Assembly (NCBI GenBank): GCA_030824555.1
Contig: JAVBXK010000027.1
Span: forward strand, 61,994 to 125,993
From: a bacterium
GTDB taxonomy: Bacteria; Pseudomonadota; Gammaproteobacteria; Burkholderiales; Burkholderiaceae_C
Length of the DNA stretch: 64,000 nt
Direction of reading: 5' to 3'
Shown here: positions 40,080 to 49,741 of the stretch, one piece after another
Position numbering within the stretch: position 1 is the stretch's first letter
Layout of the letters: every line of letters starts with the position of its first letter
The notes under the pieces: generated by a model
The model's database searches: none
Seen by the model: only the letters and a program-made list of their open reading frames with translations
Told to the model about the DNA's origin: nothing
Made by a program: the position numbers and the translations under genes

Positions 40080-40823
40080 TCAGGCCTTGCCCTGGCTGGC
40101 CACGGCTGCGGCGGCCTTGGCTGCGGCCTCGGCATCACCCAGGTAGTAGCTGCGGATGGGTTTCAGGTCGGCATCCAGTTCGTACACCAGCGGGATGCCG
40201 TTGGGGATGTTCAGGTTGACGATGTCGGTGTCGGAAATGCCGTCCAGGTATTTCACCAGTGCGCGGATGCTGTTGCCGTGCGCGGCCACCACGATGCGTT
40301 TACCTGCCTTGATGGCCGGTGCCATGGACTCGTTCCAGAACGGCATGACGCGCGCCACGGTGTCTTTCAGGCATTCGGTCAGCGGCACGTCTTCGGGGTT
40401 GAGCTTGGCGTAGCGGGGGTCGCTGCGCTCGCTGCGGGGGTCGGTGGCTTCCAGTGCGGGGGGCGGCGTGTCGTAACTGCGGCGCCACACCAGCACCTGG
40501 GCGTCACCGTACTGTTTGGCCATGTCAGCCTTGTTCAGGCCTTGCAGGCCACCGTAATGCCGTTCGTTCAGGCGCCAGCTTTTCAGCACGGGCAGCCAGG
40601 TGCGGTCCATTTCGTCCAGTGCCAGCCACAGGGTGCGGATGGCGCGCTTGAGCACGCTGGTGTAGGCCACGTCGAACTCATAGCCTTCAGCCTTGAGCAG
40701 GCGGCCGGCGTTTTTGGCCTGCTCGATGCCGGTGTCGGTCAGGTCCACGTCGGTCCAGCCGGTGAAGCGGTTTTCCAGGTTCCAGGTGGATTCGCCGTGG
40801 CGAATCAGGACGAGTTTGTACAT
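40080..40823 (-). CDS. gpmA: 2,3-bisphosphoglycerate-dependent phosphoglycerate mutase
   Basis: It interconverts 3- and 2-phosphoglycerate in glycolysis and gluconeogenesis. At 247 residues it is full length. The phosphohistidine is in [18 protein letters not shown] near residue 8; [12 protein letters not shown] near 87 and the second catalytic His in [11 protein letters not shown] near 182 are intact. It is divergent from the rhodanese-grxC-secB-gpsA genes. Confidence 0.97.
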   Translation of the reverse strand: MYKLVLIRHGESTWNLENRFTGWTDVDLTDTGIEQAKNAGRLLKAEGYEFDVAYTSVLKRAIRTLWLALDEMDRTWLPVLKSWRLNERHYGGLQGLNKADMAKQYGDAQVLVWRRSYDTPPPALEATDPRSERSDPRYAKLNPEDVPLTECLKDTVARVMPFWNESMAPAIKAGKRIVVAAHGNSIRALVKYLDGISDTDIVNLNIPNGIPLVYELDADLKPIRSYYLGDAEAAAKAAAAVASQGKA

Positions 40824-40925
40824 ATGCGGGTAGGGTGGTCAGTGAGAAAAGCTGCGGCATTTTAGAATCGAGGGCTGACGTCTCCCCATACAAGACCGGT
40901 CTGTGATCGGCGCGAAAGGATTTTT

Positions 40926-41336
40926 GTGAGCTTTTTTGTTGAAAACTGGTCGCTGCTGCTGGTTGCTTTGGCCTCCGGCGGCATGCTGCTGTGGCCGGTG
41001 TTGTCCAAGGGTGCCAGCGCGGGCGGGGTGAGCCCCACCGATGCGGTCATGCTGATGAACCGCGAAAAGGCCGTGGTGGTGGACGTGTGCCAACCCGACG
41101 AATTTGCCGCAGGGCACGTGGCCGCTGCCAAGAACATCCCGCTGGGTGACCTGGAAGCCAAACTGGGCGGCGCCATCAAGAACAAGGCCACACCGGTCAT
41201 TCTGGTGTGTGCCAGCGGCATCCGTTCGAGCAAAGCGGTGGGCATTGCCAACAAGCTGGGTTTCGAGCGCGCACAGTCACTCGCTGGTGGCATGAGGGCC
41301 TGGCGTGAAGCGGGTCTGCCCGTTGAAAAAGCTTGA
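40926..41336 (+). CDS. Membrane-anchored rhodanese-domain protein
   Basis: The protein has 136 residues. A single N-terminal transmembrane helix (residues 8-26) is followed by a rhodanese domain with the active-site Cys in ILVCASGIRSSKA near residue 98. It resembles YibN of the E. coli yibN-grxC-secB-gpsA cluster, the same order as here. A sulfur-transfer role is family-based. Start is the GTG at 40926. Confidence 0.92.
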   Translation: MSFFVENWSLLLVALASGGMLLWPVLSKGASAGGVSPTDAVMLMNREKAVVVDVCQPDEFAAGHVAAAKNIPLGDLEAKLGGAIKNKATPVILVCASGIRSSKAVGIANKLGFERAQSLAGGMRAWREAGLPVEKA

Positions 41337-41365
41337 TTGGCGCAACTGTTGAAAGCGTTTACACC

Positions 41366-41623
41366 ATGCAAACCGTCAAAATTTACCTGACCGCCACCTG
41401 CCCGTATTGCATCCGCGCCAAGCAATTGCTGGCCGACCGGGGCGTGGTGCAGCTGGAAGAAGTCCGTGTGGACCTCCAGCCCGAGCAGCGTCGGCACATG
41501 TCCGAGCTGACCGGCCGCACGTCGGTGCCGCAAATTTTCATCGGCGCCACGCACGTGGGCGGCTGTGATGACTTGCACGCACTCGATGCACAAGGTCGCC
41601 TGTTGGCCATGCTGAACGGGTGA
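41366..41623 (+). CDS. grxC: Glutaredoxin 3
   Basis: This dithiol glutaredoxin has 85 residues and the CPYC active site in LTATCPYCIRAKQLL near residue 11. TSVPQIFIGATHVGGCDDL is the glutathione-binding segment. It reduces disulfides such as that of ribonucleotide reductase. Start chosen at ATG 41366; the frame opens earlier over the end of the rhodanese gene. It is the second gene of the yibN-grxC-secB-gpsA order. Confidence 0.95.
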   Translation: MQTVKIYLTATCPYCIRAKQLLADRGVVQLEEVRVDLQPEQRRHMSELTGRTSVPQIFIGATHVGGCDDLHALDAQGRLLAMLNG

Positions 41624-41698
41624 GAGGCGCCCAGCCGCTAATGCTGCTCAACCCGCTTGGGGCGTGCGGAGATAATCCGCGCTGACCTTTGATTTTCC

Positions 41699-41745
41699 GC
41701 CTGCCTCAGGGTTGCCGATGTCGGTACCCGGGCAGGCTTTGTTTT
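41699..41745 (+). terminator. Possible terminator or attenuator before secB
   Basis: A 7-bp stem (gcctgcc/ggcaggc) encloses a small inner hairpin (ccga/tcgg) and runs into tttgtttt. It lies 22 bases before the secB ATG, so it either ends the grxC transcript or structures the secB leader. Confidence 0.4.
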
Positions 41746-41767
41746 GACCCTTCACCGAAAGTTGACC

Positions 41768-42223
41768 ATGTCCGAAGAACTGCAACCCGTTTTCCAGATC
41801 CAGCGCGTTTACCTGAAAGAAGCATCACTGGAGCAACCCAACTCACCCGCCATCCTGCTGGTGCAAGAGCAGCCCACCGTGGACATCCAGCTTGCCGTGG
41901 CAGCCGAGCCTGCCGCTGATGGCGTGTACGAAGTGTCGGTGTCGGCCACCGTGCAAACCAAAATCGGTGACAAAACCGTGTTCTTGGTTGAGTGCAAGCA
42001 AGCCGGTATTTTTGAAATCCGCAACCTGCCACCCGAGCAAATGGGCCCCGTCATGGGCATTGCCTGCCCGCAGATCGTGTACCCCTACCTGCGTGCCAAC
42101 GTGGCAGATGTGATCAACCGCGCTGGTTTCCCACCCGTTCACCTGTCTGAAATCAATTTCCAGGCCATGTACGAGCAACAGCAGGCAGACCAGGCCGAGG
42201 CTGCAGGCAGCTTGCCTCAGTAA
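41768..42223 (+). CDS. secB: Protein-export chaperone SecB
   Basis: The cytoplasmic tetrameric chaperone that keeps precursors unfolded and hands them to SecA has 151 residues here. [19 protein letters not shown] and [35 protein letters not shown] are the family hallmarks. ATG 41768 (MSEELQPVF) has GAAAG upstream. gpsA follows after 49 bases that consist mostly of a dispersed repeat. Confidence 0.97.
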   Translation: MSEELQPVFQIQRVYLKEASLEQPNSPAILLVQEQPTVDIQLAVAAEPAADGVYEVSVSATVQTKIGDKTVFLVECKQAGIFEIRNLPPEQMGPVMGIACPQIVYPYLRANVADVINRAGFPPVHLSEINFQAMYEQQQADQAEAAGSLPQ

Positions 42224-42229
42224 TTTGAT

Positions 42230-42282
42230 GTAAAAATGGCATCTAACGCTTTTTATATATGACTTTCAGGCTATGAAAATCA
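42230..42282 (-). repeat. Dispersed ~50-base repeat, copy 7 (covers the gpsA start)
   Basis: Reverse-orientation copy: aaaaatggcatctaacgctt, then ttcaggctatgaaa. It spans the secB-gpsA gap and includes the gpsA ATG at 42273. Confidence 0.65.
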
Positions 42283-43325
42283 TATTTTTGGGCGCGGGTG
42301 CCTGGGGCACAGCACTGGCGTTCAGCGCCTGCCGTCATCCCGCAGGCCATGCAGTCGAGCTGTGGGCGCGCGACGCGGTCCAGGTGGCTGCCATGCAGGT
42401 GCAGGCACCCGATGGGCACCGGTACAACGCCCGTTACCTGCCGGGGCAGCCCATGCCCAGCGCACTGGTGGTGCGGCATCTGACCGAATCCAGCCTGGCC
42501 GACCTCCGTGGTGGTGTGGAACAGGCCGATCTGTGCATCGTGGCCACGCCCACTGCGGCATTGCGCAGCACGCTGAAGGCCTTGGTCGGTGTGACCATGC
42601 CCGTGGCCTGGCTGTGCAAGGGCTTCGAAGCATCGGCCACGGCGGGCCAGGGCCTCATGCCTCACGAGGTGCAAGCCCAGGTGGCCCCCCAATTGAAAGC
42701 CGGTGCCCTGAGCGGCCCCAGCTTTGCCCAGGAAGTGGCCAACGGCCAGCCCACCGCGCTGGTGGCGGCCAGTGGGCATGCGTCGGTCAGGGAAGCGCTG
42801 GTCAGTGCGTTCCACAGCCCCACCTTGCGCGTGTACGCCAATGACGATCTGGTGGGTGTCGAAGTGGGCGGCGCGGTCAAAAACGTACTGTCGGTGGCCA
42901 CGGGCCTGTGCGACGGCCTGCAGCTGGGGCTCAATGCCCGGGCCGCCCTCATAACCCGTGGACTGGCCGAAATGACCCGCCTGGGCCAGGCGCTGGGCGC
43001 CAAGCCTGAAACCTTCATGGGCTTGAGTGGTCTGGGCGACCTGGTGTTGACCGCCACCGGCGACCTCAGTCGCAACCGCCGTGTGGGGCAATTGCTGGCC
43101 ACAGGCATGTCATTGGATCAGGCCGTGGCCTCGCTGGGGCACGTGGCCGAGGGCGTTTACAGCGCCCGCACGGTGTTGCAGCGGGCGCAGGCGTTGGGCG
43201 TGGACATGCCCATTGTCCAGGCCGTGGTTGGTCTGCTGGACGGCACCACACAGGTGGCGCAAACGGTGTCGATCCTGATGGGGCGGGCCTCGCGCTGGGA
43301 AGTCAGCACCCCCAACCCTGGCTGA
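42273..43325 (+). CDS. gpsA: NAD(P)-dependent glycerol-3-phosphate dehydrogenase
   Basis: It makes sn-glycerol-3-phosphate for phospholipid synthesis. The dinucleotide loop is [10 protein letters not shown] at the N-terminus; the [13 protein letters not shown] motif and the catalytic Lys of [11 protein letters not shown] are present, with [21 protein letters not shown] near residue 250. The length is 350 residues. The ATG lies inside one dispersed repeat, and the last residues (TPNPG) and the stop codon lie inside a second, GC-rich repeat family. This suggests both ends of the gene were touched by repeat insertions. Confidence 0.95.
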   Translation: MKIIFLGAGAWGTALAFSACRHPAGHAVELWARDAVQVAAMQVQAPDGHRYNARYLPGQPMPSALVVRHLTESSLADLRGGVEQADLCIVATPTAALRSTLKALVGVTMPVAWLCKGFEASATAGQGLMPHEVQAQVAPQLKAGALSGPSFAQEVANGQPTALVAASGHASVREALVSAFHSPTLRVYANDDLVGVEVGGAVKNVLSVATGLCDGLQLGLNARAALITRGLAEMTRLGQALGAKPETFMGLSGLGDLVLTATGDLSRNRRVGQLLATGMSLDQAVASLGHVAEGVYSARTVLQRAQALGVDMPIVQAVVGLLDGTTQVAQTVSILMGRASRWEVSTPNPG

Positions 43326-43372
43326 GCCAGCCCCCCGAGGGGGTGCAGTCGTTCTTGGGGCAGTCCGGCGAA
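43309..43372 (+). repeat. GC-rich dispersed repeat, copy 2 (end of gpsA)
   Basis: Shared text is cccccaaccctggctgagcc, then gggggtgcagtcgttctt and ccggcgaa. It supplies the last gpsA codons and the stop. It is tandem with copy 3 at a period of 74-75 bases. Confidence 0.9.
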
Positions 43373-43382
43373 AGCACTGAGG

Positions 43383-43447
43383 CCCCCAACCCTGGCTGAG
43401 CCAGGCCCCCCAAGGGGGTGCAGTCGTTCTTGGGGCGGCCCGGCGAA
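43383..43447 (+). repeat. GC-rich dispersed repeat, copy 3
   Basis: Near-identical tandem partner of copy 2, with one extra base and a few substitutions. It fills the rest of the gpsA-panC gap. A C-run/G-run pair within it can form a short GC hairpin, without a U-tract. Confidence 0.9.
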
Positions 43448-43466
43448 CGACGTGGGAGCTGGCGCT

Positions 43467-44336
43467 TCAGCACTCCATGTTGTCAATCAGCCGGGTGTTG
43501 CCCAGCCGTGATGCGGCCAGCACCACCAGCTCGTCGCCCACTTGCGGGGTTTGCAGGTCGGCGCGGCGGCGCACGGTGAGGTAATCGGTCTGCCAGCCGC
43601 GCGCATCAAGCGCCTGGCACGCGGCCAGTTCCAGTGCCGCCAAGGCTCTGGCCACGTCTGCAGGGGCAGCGCTGCTGGCCAGCACAGGGCGCGCTGCATC
43701 GGCCAACGCCCGCAAGGCGCGCGACAGGGCAACGGCTTCCTGCCGCTGTTCGGCGCTCAGGTAGCCGTTGCGCGAACTCAGTGCCAGGCCATCTTCTGCA
43801 CGGTGGGTGGGGCAACCCACCACGCTCACGGGCAGGGCAAACTGCTTGACCATGTTGCGGATGACCATGAGCTGCTGGTAATCCTTCTGCCCGAACACCG
43901 CATACCGTGGCCCCTTGGCCTGTGCAAACACGCACTGGAACAGCTTCATCACCACGGTGCACACCCCTGTGAAGAAGCCGGGGCGGAAGTGGCCTTCCAG
44001 GATGTCGGCCAACGCCGTGGGGGGCTGCACCTTGAAGGTCTGCGGCACCGGGTACAGGTCGGTCTCGCTGGGGGCAAACACCACGTTGCACCCGGCAGCG
44101 GCCAGACGCTCGCAATCGGCTGCCAGCGTGCGGGGGTAGGTGTCAAAGTCTTCGTGCGGTGCAAACTGCAACCGGTTCACGAAGATGCTGGCCACCGTCA
44201 CGTCACCCAGCGTGGTGGCGTGCCTGACCAGGTCGATGTGACCGTTGTGCAGGTTGCCCATGGTGGGCACGAAAGCGGGGGATGCGTGCGGGGTCAGCGC
44301 CTCGCGCAGCGCGTCAATGGTATGTACAACGATCAT
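43467..44336 (-). CDS. panC: Pantothenate synthetase
   Basis: It ligates pantoate and beta-alanine using ATP. It has 289 residues starting at ATG 44336. The nucleotide-binding motif [17 protein letters not shown] is near residue 24 (HxGH), FGQKDYQQL near 150 and the KMSKS-like LSSRNGYLS near 186. It lies two bases after the panB stop codon, so the two are co-translated. Its second substrate, beta-alanine, comes from panD in the same block. Confidence 0.96.
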   Translation of the reverse strand: MIVVHTIDALREALTPHASPAFVPTMGNLHNGHIDLVRHATTLGDVTVASIFVNRLQFAPHEDFDTYPRTLAADCERLAAAGCNVVFAPSETDLYPVPQTFKVQPPTALADILEGHFRPGFFTGVCTVVMKLFQCVFAQAKGPRYAVFGQKDYQQLMVIRNMVKQFALPVSVVGCPTHRAEDGLALSSRNGYLSAEQRQEAVALSRALRALADAARPVLASSAAPADVARALAALELAACQALDARGWQTDYLTVRRRADLQTPQVGDELVVLAASRLGNTRLIDNMEC

Positions 44337-44338
44337 GT

Positions 44339-45253
44339 TCAGTTCGTCCACGCGTGTTCGGCGTCAACGGGGAAACTGCCGTCCTTCACGGCTTTCACAT
44401 AGGCTTCCATGGCGGCCCGCACGCTGGTGTTGCCGTCCATGAAATTGCGTACGAACTTTGGGTTTTTGCCCAGGTTGATGCCCAGCATGTCGTGCATCAC
44501 CAGCACCTGGCCTGCCGTGCCCTTGCCGGCACCGATGCCGATGGTGTGGCATGTGGGCAACGCCAGCGTCACGGCGGTCGAAAGCGGTGCGGGCACCATC
44601 TCCAGCACCACCATGCTGGCACCGGCGTCTTGCAACGCACGGGCCTGCTGCATCAGCTCGTCGGCGGCTTTGTCGCCACGGCCTTGCACGCGGTAGCCGC
44701 CCAGGGCATGCACCGTCTGGGGCGTGAGCCCCAGGTGGGCGCACACCGGAATGCCGCGCTCCACCAGGAAGCGCACGGTTTCGGTCGTCCAGCCGCCGCC
44801 TTCCAGCTTGACCATGTGAGCCCCGGCTTGCATCAGCACGGTCGCGCTGCGCAGCGCCTGCTCCTTGCTTTCCTGGTAGCTGCCAAAGGGCAAGTCGGCA
44901 ATCAACCAGGCCGTGCCTTGCACCCGGTGCAGGCCGCGCACCACGCTTTCGGTGTGGTAACGCATGGTTTCCAGCGTCACTTCCACCGTGCTGGACAGGC
45001 CCTGGCACACCATGCCCAGCGAGTCGCCCACCAGAATGCATTCCACACCCGCCGCATCGGCCACGGCGGCAAACGTGGCGTCGTAGGCGGTGAGCATGGT
45101 GATTTTTTCGCCCCGGTCGCGCATTTCCTGCAACCTGGGCAGGCTGACGGGCCGCCGCTGGGGCATCGGTGATGCATGGGGCAACGTGCCGTACGGCGTG
45201 CCCTGACCGGTGTGAAAGCCAATGGATGCGGAGGCTGGGGGCTGGTCACTCAT
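44339..45253 (-). CDS. panB: 3-methyl-2-oxobutanoate hydroxymethyltransferase
   Basis: It makes ketopantoate from 2-oxoisovalerate and methylene-tetrahydrofolate. It has 304 residues, with an N-terminal extension of about 35 residues before the core ([24 protein letters not shown]). The metal and substrate region [13 protein letters not shown] is near residue 70. It is divergent from nadC across a 128-base gap holding a perfect 15-base palindrome. Confidence 0.96.
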   Translation of the reverse strand: MSDQPPASASIGFHTGQGTPYGTLPHASPMPQRRPVSLPRLQEMRDRGEKITMLTAYDATFAAVADAAGVECILVGDSLGMVCQGLSSTVEVTLETMRYHTESVVRGLHRVQGTAWLIADLPFGSYQESKEQALRSATVLMQAGAHMVKLEGGGWTTETVRFLVERGIPVCAHLGLTPQTVHALGGYRVQGRGDKAADELMQQARALQDAGASMVVLEMVPAPLSTAVTLALPTCHTIGIGAGKGTAGQVLVMHDMLGINLGKNPKFVRNFMDGNTSVRAAMEAYVKAVKDGSFPVDAEHAWTN

Positions 45254-45327
45254 GTGGCTTTGTGCGTTGAAACACCCGAAAGCAGGTGTTTATGGTCGAA
45301 AATTGCGAGTCTATTCGATTCCTCTTC

Positions 45328-45342
45328 GATCGCATTGCGATC
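45328..45342. promoter_or_regulatory. Perfect palindrome between panB and nadC
   Basis: GATCGCA-T-TGCGATC is a perfect 7-bp inverted repeat about 40 bases before the nadC ATG. Its position between divergent biosynthetic genes fits an operator, but the regulator is not identified. Confidence 0.35.
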
Positions 45343-45381
45343 TCATTTCGACCCCATTGCGCCTCATCCGGCAGCCCATCC

Positions 45382-46305
45382 ATGCGTCTTTCTACCGATT
45401 CCTCCTCTCAGGGGCCCGCTGGCGACCGTTCTGCGGCGTGGTCACAGGCAGCCCTTCCCCCTGGTTTGCCCGACCTGGCCGCCACCGTGGACGCAGACGT
45501 GTCGCGCGCGCTGGCCGAAGACGTGTCCACCGGTGACCTGACCGCCGCGCTGGTCGACGGCAACCGCACTGCCCGGGCCCGTGTGCTGGCGCGTGAAGAT
45601 GCCGTGGTGTGTGGTGCCCCCTGGGTGCAGGCCGCATTCGAACGTGTGGTGCCGGGCGGCCAACTGGTCTGGCACGTGGCCGAGGGGCAGCGTTGCGCCC
45701 CCAACCAGGTGGTGATGGAGATGAGCGGCCCTGCGCCCGCCTTGCTGACGGCAGAGCGCACCATGCTCAATTTTTTGCAGCTGCTCAGCGGAGTGGCCAC
45801 GCGCACGGCGTTGTATGTGGACGCCGTCAAAGGCACGCGTGCCCACATCGTGGACACCCGCAAAACCCTGCCCGGCCTGCGCGTGGCGCAGAAATACGCG
45901 GTGTGGGTGGGTGGGGGCACCAACCACCGCATGGGGTTGTATGACGCCATCCTGATCAAAGAAAACCACATTGCTGCCGCCGGTGGGGTGGCCGCAGTGC
46001 TGGCGCAGGCTGTGCGCTCGGCACCACAGGCCAAGTTCGTTGAAATAGAGGTCGAGCGGCTGGACCAGTTGCACGAAGCGCTTGACCACGGCGCCCGCAT
46101 GGTGCTGCTGGACAACATGGACCTGCCCACCCTGCGCGAGGCCGTTCGCATCAACGCGGGCCGGGCCATCTTGGAGGTGTCAGGCGGTGTGACGCTCGAC
46201 ACTGTGGCCGCGCTGGCCCAAACGGGCGTGGACCGCATTTCCATCGGTGGGCTGACCAAGGACGTGAAAGCCACCGACTACTCCATGCGTTTTGAAGGCA
46301 TTTGA
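45382..46305 (+). CDS. nadC: Nicotinate-nucleotide pyrophosphorylase (quinolinate phosphoribosyltransferase)
   Basis: It converts quinolinate and PRPP to nicotinate mononucleotide. It has 307 residues from ATG 45382. Family motifs are LAEDVSTGDLTA near residue 43, TRKTLPGLRVAQKYAVWVGGG near 160 and LEVSGGVTLDTV near 262. The frame is open to 45286, but those codons cover the AT-richer promoter region. nadA follows after 70 bases. Confidence 0.95.
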   Translation: MRLSTDSSSQGPAGDRSAAWSQAALPPGLPDLAATVDADVSRALAEDVSTGDLTAALVDGNRTARARVLAREDAVVCGAPWVQAAFERVVPGGQLVWHVAEGQRCAPNQVVMEMSGPAPALLTAERTMLNFLQLLSGVATRTALYVDAVKGTRAHIVDTRKTLPGLRVAQKYAVWVGGGTNHRMGLYDAILIKENHIAAAGGVAAVLAQAVRSAPQAKFVEIEVERLDQLHEALDHGARMVLLDNMDLPTLREAVRINAGRAILEVSGGVTLDTVAALAQTGVDRISIGGLTKDVKATDYSMRFEGI

Positions 46306-46309
46306 ACCG

Positions 46310-46366
46310 CATATTTTTAAGCTAAAAGTGCCGATGGCGCTTGATATGTAAGCACTTACAGCTACG
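46310..46366 (-). repeat. Dispersed ~50-base repeat, copy 8 (5' of nadA)
   Basis: Reverse-orientation copy: aaaagtgccgatggcgcttg, then cttacagctacgg. It fills the nadC-nadA gap and ends ten bases before the nadA ATG. Confidence 0.7.
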
Positions 46367-46375
46367 GAATTGATC

Positions 46376-47545
46376 ATGACTTCTGTCCCTTTTTCCGCCG
46401 CCGCCCACCCCGGTGAAGCCTTCATTGACGTGGCGTTTGACCAGCCCCAGGCCAGCCAGCCCACTGCCACTGTGTGTGGCACCGGCCACGCGTGGGCCCG
46501 TGTGCCGCGTGAGTCTGCGCCGCCAGAGCGCGAGGCACTCAAGGCCCGCGTGCGCGAGTTGCTGACACAAAAGAATGCCGTGCTGGTGTCGCACTACTAC
46601 GTCCACCCCGACTTGCAAGACCTGGCCATCGAAACCGGTGGCATCGTGTCCGACAGTCTGGAGATGGCCCGCTTCGGGCGCGACCACGCCGCGCAGACGC
46701 TGGTGGTGTCGGGCGTGAAGTTCATGGGCGAGACCGCCAAAATCCTCAGCCCTGACAAAACTGTGCTGATGCCCGACCTGGAGGCCAATTGCTCGCTCGA
46801 CCTGGGTTGCCCGGTGGACGACTTTGCCGCCTTCTGCGACCAGCACCCAGACCGCACCGTGGTGGTGTATGCCAACACCAGCGCGGCGGTGAAAGCCCGC
46901 GCCGACTGGCTGGTGACCAGCAGCTGCGCCCTGGACATCGTGCGGGCACTGAAAGACCAGGGCCACAAAATTTTGTGGGCACCTGACCGTCACCTGGGGG
47001 GCTATATCCAGCGCGAAACCGGGGCCGACATGCTGATGTGGAATGGCAGCTGCATCGTGCACGACGAGTTCAAGGCCTTCGAGCTCGAAGCCCTGAAAGC
47101 AGAGCACCCCGGTGCCAAGGTGCTGGTGCACCCCGAAAGCCCGGCCGACGTGGTTGCCCTGGCCGACGCGGTGGGCTCCACCAGCGCCATCCTGAACGCC
47201 GCCAAAACGCTGGATGCCAGCACCTTCATCGTGGCCACTGACAACGGCATGATGCACATGCTGCGCCAGCAAAACCCCGGCAAAACCTTCATTGAAGCGC
47301 CCACCGCTGGCAACAGCGCCACTTGCAAAAGCTGTGCGCATTGCCCGTGGATGGCCATGAACGGCCTGGCCGGTCTGGTGCGTGTGCTGGAAACCGGCGA
47401 CAACGCCGTGCACGTGGACTCGGCGCTCATTCCCCGAGCCCGCCAGCCCATCGACCGCATGCTGGCGTTCACCGCCGCGCTGCGGGCGGGGCAGCCGACA
47501 GCCGGGCTGGTTTCAGGGCTGGTGCCGAACATCGGCGCAGCCTGA
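46376..47545 (+). CDS. nadA: Quinolinate synthase
   Basis: This [4Fe-4S] enzyme condenses iminoaspartate with dihydroxyacetone phosphate. It has 389 residues. Likely cluster ligands are the Cys of [12 protein letters not shown] near residue 140 and those of [13 protein letters not shown] near residue 320. [16 protein letters not shown] near 70 is family-typical. The N-terminal 60 residues are longer than in E. coli NadA, as in other betaproteobacterial forms. nadB, its partner enzyme, lies on the opposite strand 0.6 kb away. Confidence 0.96.
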   Translation: MTSVPFSAAAHPGEAFIDVAFDQPQASQPTATVCGTGHAWARVPRESAPPEREALKARVRELLTQKNAVLVSHYYVHPDLQDLAIETGGIVSDSLEMARFGRDHAAQTLVVSGVKFMGETAKILSPDKTVLMPDLEANCSLDLGCPVDDFAAFCDQHPDRTVVVYANTSAAVKARADWLVTSSCALDIVRALKDQGHKILWAPDRHLGGYIQRETGADMLMWNGSCIVHDEFKAFELEALKAEHPGAKVLVHPESPADVVALADAVGSTSAILNAAKTLDASTFIVATDNGMMHMLRQQNPGKTFIEAPTAGNSATCKSCAHCPWMAMNGLAGLVRVLETGDNAVHVDSALIPRARQPIDRMLAFTAALRAGQPTAGLVSGLVPNIGAA

Positions 47546-47615
47546 TGCACCCTTGGCCTGTCTGGCCCTTGCCAGATCGGTTGTTCGCAGGCCTGGGCAG
47601 GTATTCAGAGGTACT

Positions 47616-48020
47616 TCAGCACTCGTCGGTGCTGTGCCCCGGTGCCGCCTGCGTGGGCACGTGGTGGCGCAAGCCTGCTGCCTTGTTGTGTTCGTCCACG
47701 AATACCAGCTGGGGTTCGTGGGCCGATACATCGGATTCGTGCACCTGGGCAAAGGCCGCGATGATGATGAGGTCGCCCACAGACGCGCGCCGGGCGGCCG
47801 AGCCGTTGACCGAAATCATGCCGCTGCCACGCTCGCCCTTGATGGCGTAGGTGATGAAGCGTTCGCCGTTGTTGATGTTCCAGATGTGGACTTGCTCGTT
47901 CTCGGCGATGTTGGCGGCGTCCAACAGGTCTTCGTCGATGGCGCACGAGCCTTCGTAGTGCAGCTCGCACTGGGTCACGGCCACGCGGTGGATTTTGGAT
48001 TTCAACAGGGTTCTGAACAT
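47616..48020 (-). CDS. panD: Aspartate 1-decarboxylase
   Basis: It decarboxylates aspartate to beta-alanine for pantothenate. The protein has 134 residues from ATG 48020. The self-cleavage site Gly24-Ser25, which generates the pyruvoyl cofactor, is in [35 protein letters not shown] is also conserved. It lies between nadA and nadB, so a pan gene is embedded among nad genes, all drawing on aspartate. Confidence 0.96.
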   Translation of the reverse strand: MFRTLLKSKIHRVAVTQCELHYEGSCAIDEDLLDAANIAENEQVHIWNINNGERFITYAIKGERGSGMISVNGSAARRASVGDLIIIAAFAQVHESDVSAHEPQLVFVDEHNKAAGLRHHVPTQAAPGHSTDEC

Positions 48021-48094
48021 GGTGTCTGGGCGCTCGCGGTAAACGGGGGATGGCGGTTGAACGGGTTGTGCTGTGCCGGTACGGGCAACGCCGG

Positions 48095-49681
48095 TCAGCG
48101 TGGCGGGGGAATGAGCACCGTGGCGTGGCCCACGTCGTCGGTCTGGGGGAAGTCGCGGCTGTAGTGCAGGCCACGGCTTTCGCGGCGCATCAGGGCCGAC
48201 ATGACGATCAGGTCGGCCACCTGCACCAGGTTGCGAAGTTCCAGCAGGTCGCGGGTGACGTGGAACTGGGCGTAGAACTCGTGGATTTCGCGTTGCAGCA
48301 AGGTGATGCGGTGGGCAGCGCGTTCCAGGCGTTTGGTGGTGCGGACGATGCCCACGTAGTCCCACATGAAGCGACGCAGCTCGTGCCAGTTGTGCGTGAC
48401 CACGATCATTTCGTCGGAGTCGGTCACGCGGCTGTCATCCCATTGGGGCAGGGCGGGGCGGTCGGTCGGGGCGTCGGTGCTGATGGCTTTGACGGTGGCC
48501 GATGCGAACACCATGCACTCCAGCAGCGAGTTGCTGGCCAGGCGGTTGGCGCCGTGCAGGCCGGTGCAGGTGGTTTCACCCACGGCGTACAGGCCTGCCA
48601 GGTCGGTGCGGCCGTGCAGGTCGGTCACCACGCCGCCGCAGGTGTAGTGCGCAGCGGGCACCACGGGAATCGGGTCGGTGGTGATGTCGATGCCCAGCTC
48701 GGCGCAGCGTGCCTTGATGTTGGGGAAGTGCGCGTCCAGGAACTCAGGGCTCTTGTGGCTGATGTCGAGGTAGACGCAGTCCACGCCGTGTTTTTTCATT
48801 TCGAAGTCGATGGCGCGGGCCACCACGTCGCGCGGGGCCAGTTCTTCGCGCGGGTCGTGCTGGGGCATGAAACGGGTGCCGCCTGCCGATTGGGGCAGCT
48901 GCAGCTTGCCGCCTTCGCCGCGCACGGCCTCGCTGATGAGGAAGCTCTTGGCATGCGGGTGGTACAGGCAGGTCGGGTGAAACTGGATGAACTCCATGTT
49001 GGCCACCCGGCAACCGGCACGCCAGGCCGACGCAATGCCGTCACCCGTGGCAGTGTCGGGGTTGGTGGTGTACAGGTAGACCTTGCCGGCCCCGCCCGTG
49101 GCCAGGATGGTGTGGGGGGCGCTGAACGTGACGACGACATCGGCCTGCTCGTCCAGCGCGTACACGCCATGGCAGCGGTTCTGTGTGCCGCCAATCTTCC
49201 GGTCGGTGATCAGGTCTACCAGCATGTGGTGCTCGAACAGCGTGATGTTGGGCGTGTTGCGCACGGCATCCATCAACGTGGTCTGCACGGCTGCGCCCGT
49301 GGCATCCGTGGCGTGCACGATGCGGCGGTGGCTGTGACCGCCCTCGCGCGTCAGGTGCAGCTCGCCATGCTCCATGGAAAACGGCACGCCCAGCGACTGC
49401 AGCCACCGGATGGCCTGCGGGGCGTTTTCAACCACCATTTGTGTGGCTTCCAGGTCGCACAGGCCGGCGCCGGCCACCAGCGTGTCCTGGACGTGGTTGT
49501 TGAAGGTGTCGGCACCGTCCATCACGGCGGCAATGCCACCCTGCGCCCAGTTGCTGGCCCCGTCGGCCATGCCACGTTTGGTCAGCACCGCTACGCGATG
49601 AGTCGGGGCCAGTTGCAGGGCAGCAGTCAGGCCAGCCAGGCCGCTGCCCACGATCACAACGTCAAAGGTTTGAGTGGTCAC
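48095..49681 (-). CDS. nadB: L-aspartate oxidase
   Basis: This FAD enzyme oxidises aspartate to iminoaspartate, the substrate of NadA. It has 528 residues. The FAD loop is [16 protein letters not shown] near residue 8; the [12 protein letters not shown] and [17 protein letters not shown] segments (near 118 and 342) and [12 protein letters not shown] near the C-terminus are typical. Its leader contains a dispersed repeat copy. panD follows downstream. Confidence 0.96.
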   Translation of the reverse strand: MTTQTFDVVIVGSGLAGLTAALQLAPTHRVAVLTKRGMADGASNWAQGGIAAVMDGADTFNNHVQDTLVAGAGLCDLEATQMVVENAPQAIRWLQSLGVPFSMEHGELHLTREGGHSHRRIVHATDATGAAVQTTLMDAVRNTPNITLFEHHMLVDLITDRKIGGTQNRCHGVYALDEQADVVVTFSAPHTILATGGAGKVYLYTTNPDTATGDGIASAWRAGCRVANMEFIQFHPTCLYHPHAKSFLISEAVRGEGGKLQLPQSAGGTRFMPQHDPREELAPRDVVARAIDFEMKKHGVDCVYLDISHKSPEFLDAHFPNIKARCAELGIDITTDPIPVVPAAHYTCGGVVTDLHGRTDLAGLYAVGETTCTGLHGANRLASNSLLECMVFASATVKAISTDAPTDRPALPQWDDSRVTDSDEMIVVTHNWHELRRFMWDYVGIVRTTKRLERAAHRITLLQREIHEFYAQFHVTRDLLELRNLVQVADLIVMSALMRRESRGLHYSRDFPQTDDVGHATVLIPPPR

Positions 49682-49689
49682 AATGTGAA

Positions 49690-49741
49690 CTTTAAAATAA
49701 TAGCTATAAAGCCATACATATCAAGCGATAGAGCATTATTT
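49690..49741 (+). repeat. Dispersed ~50-base repeat, copy 9 (5' of nadB)
   Basis: Copy with ataatagcta, then atcaagcgatagagc and a T-rich end. It fills the scpA-nadB gap, reaching the scpA stop codon. Confidence 0.7.

Noticed and set aside
43309..43447. Tandem 75-base repeats considered as insertion sequence ends or attachment sites
   Set aside because: No transposase or integrase is nearby, and the copies are in direct orientation only 75 bases apart. They fit a short dispersed repeat family better.
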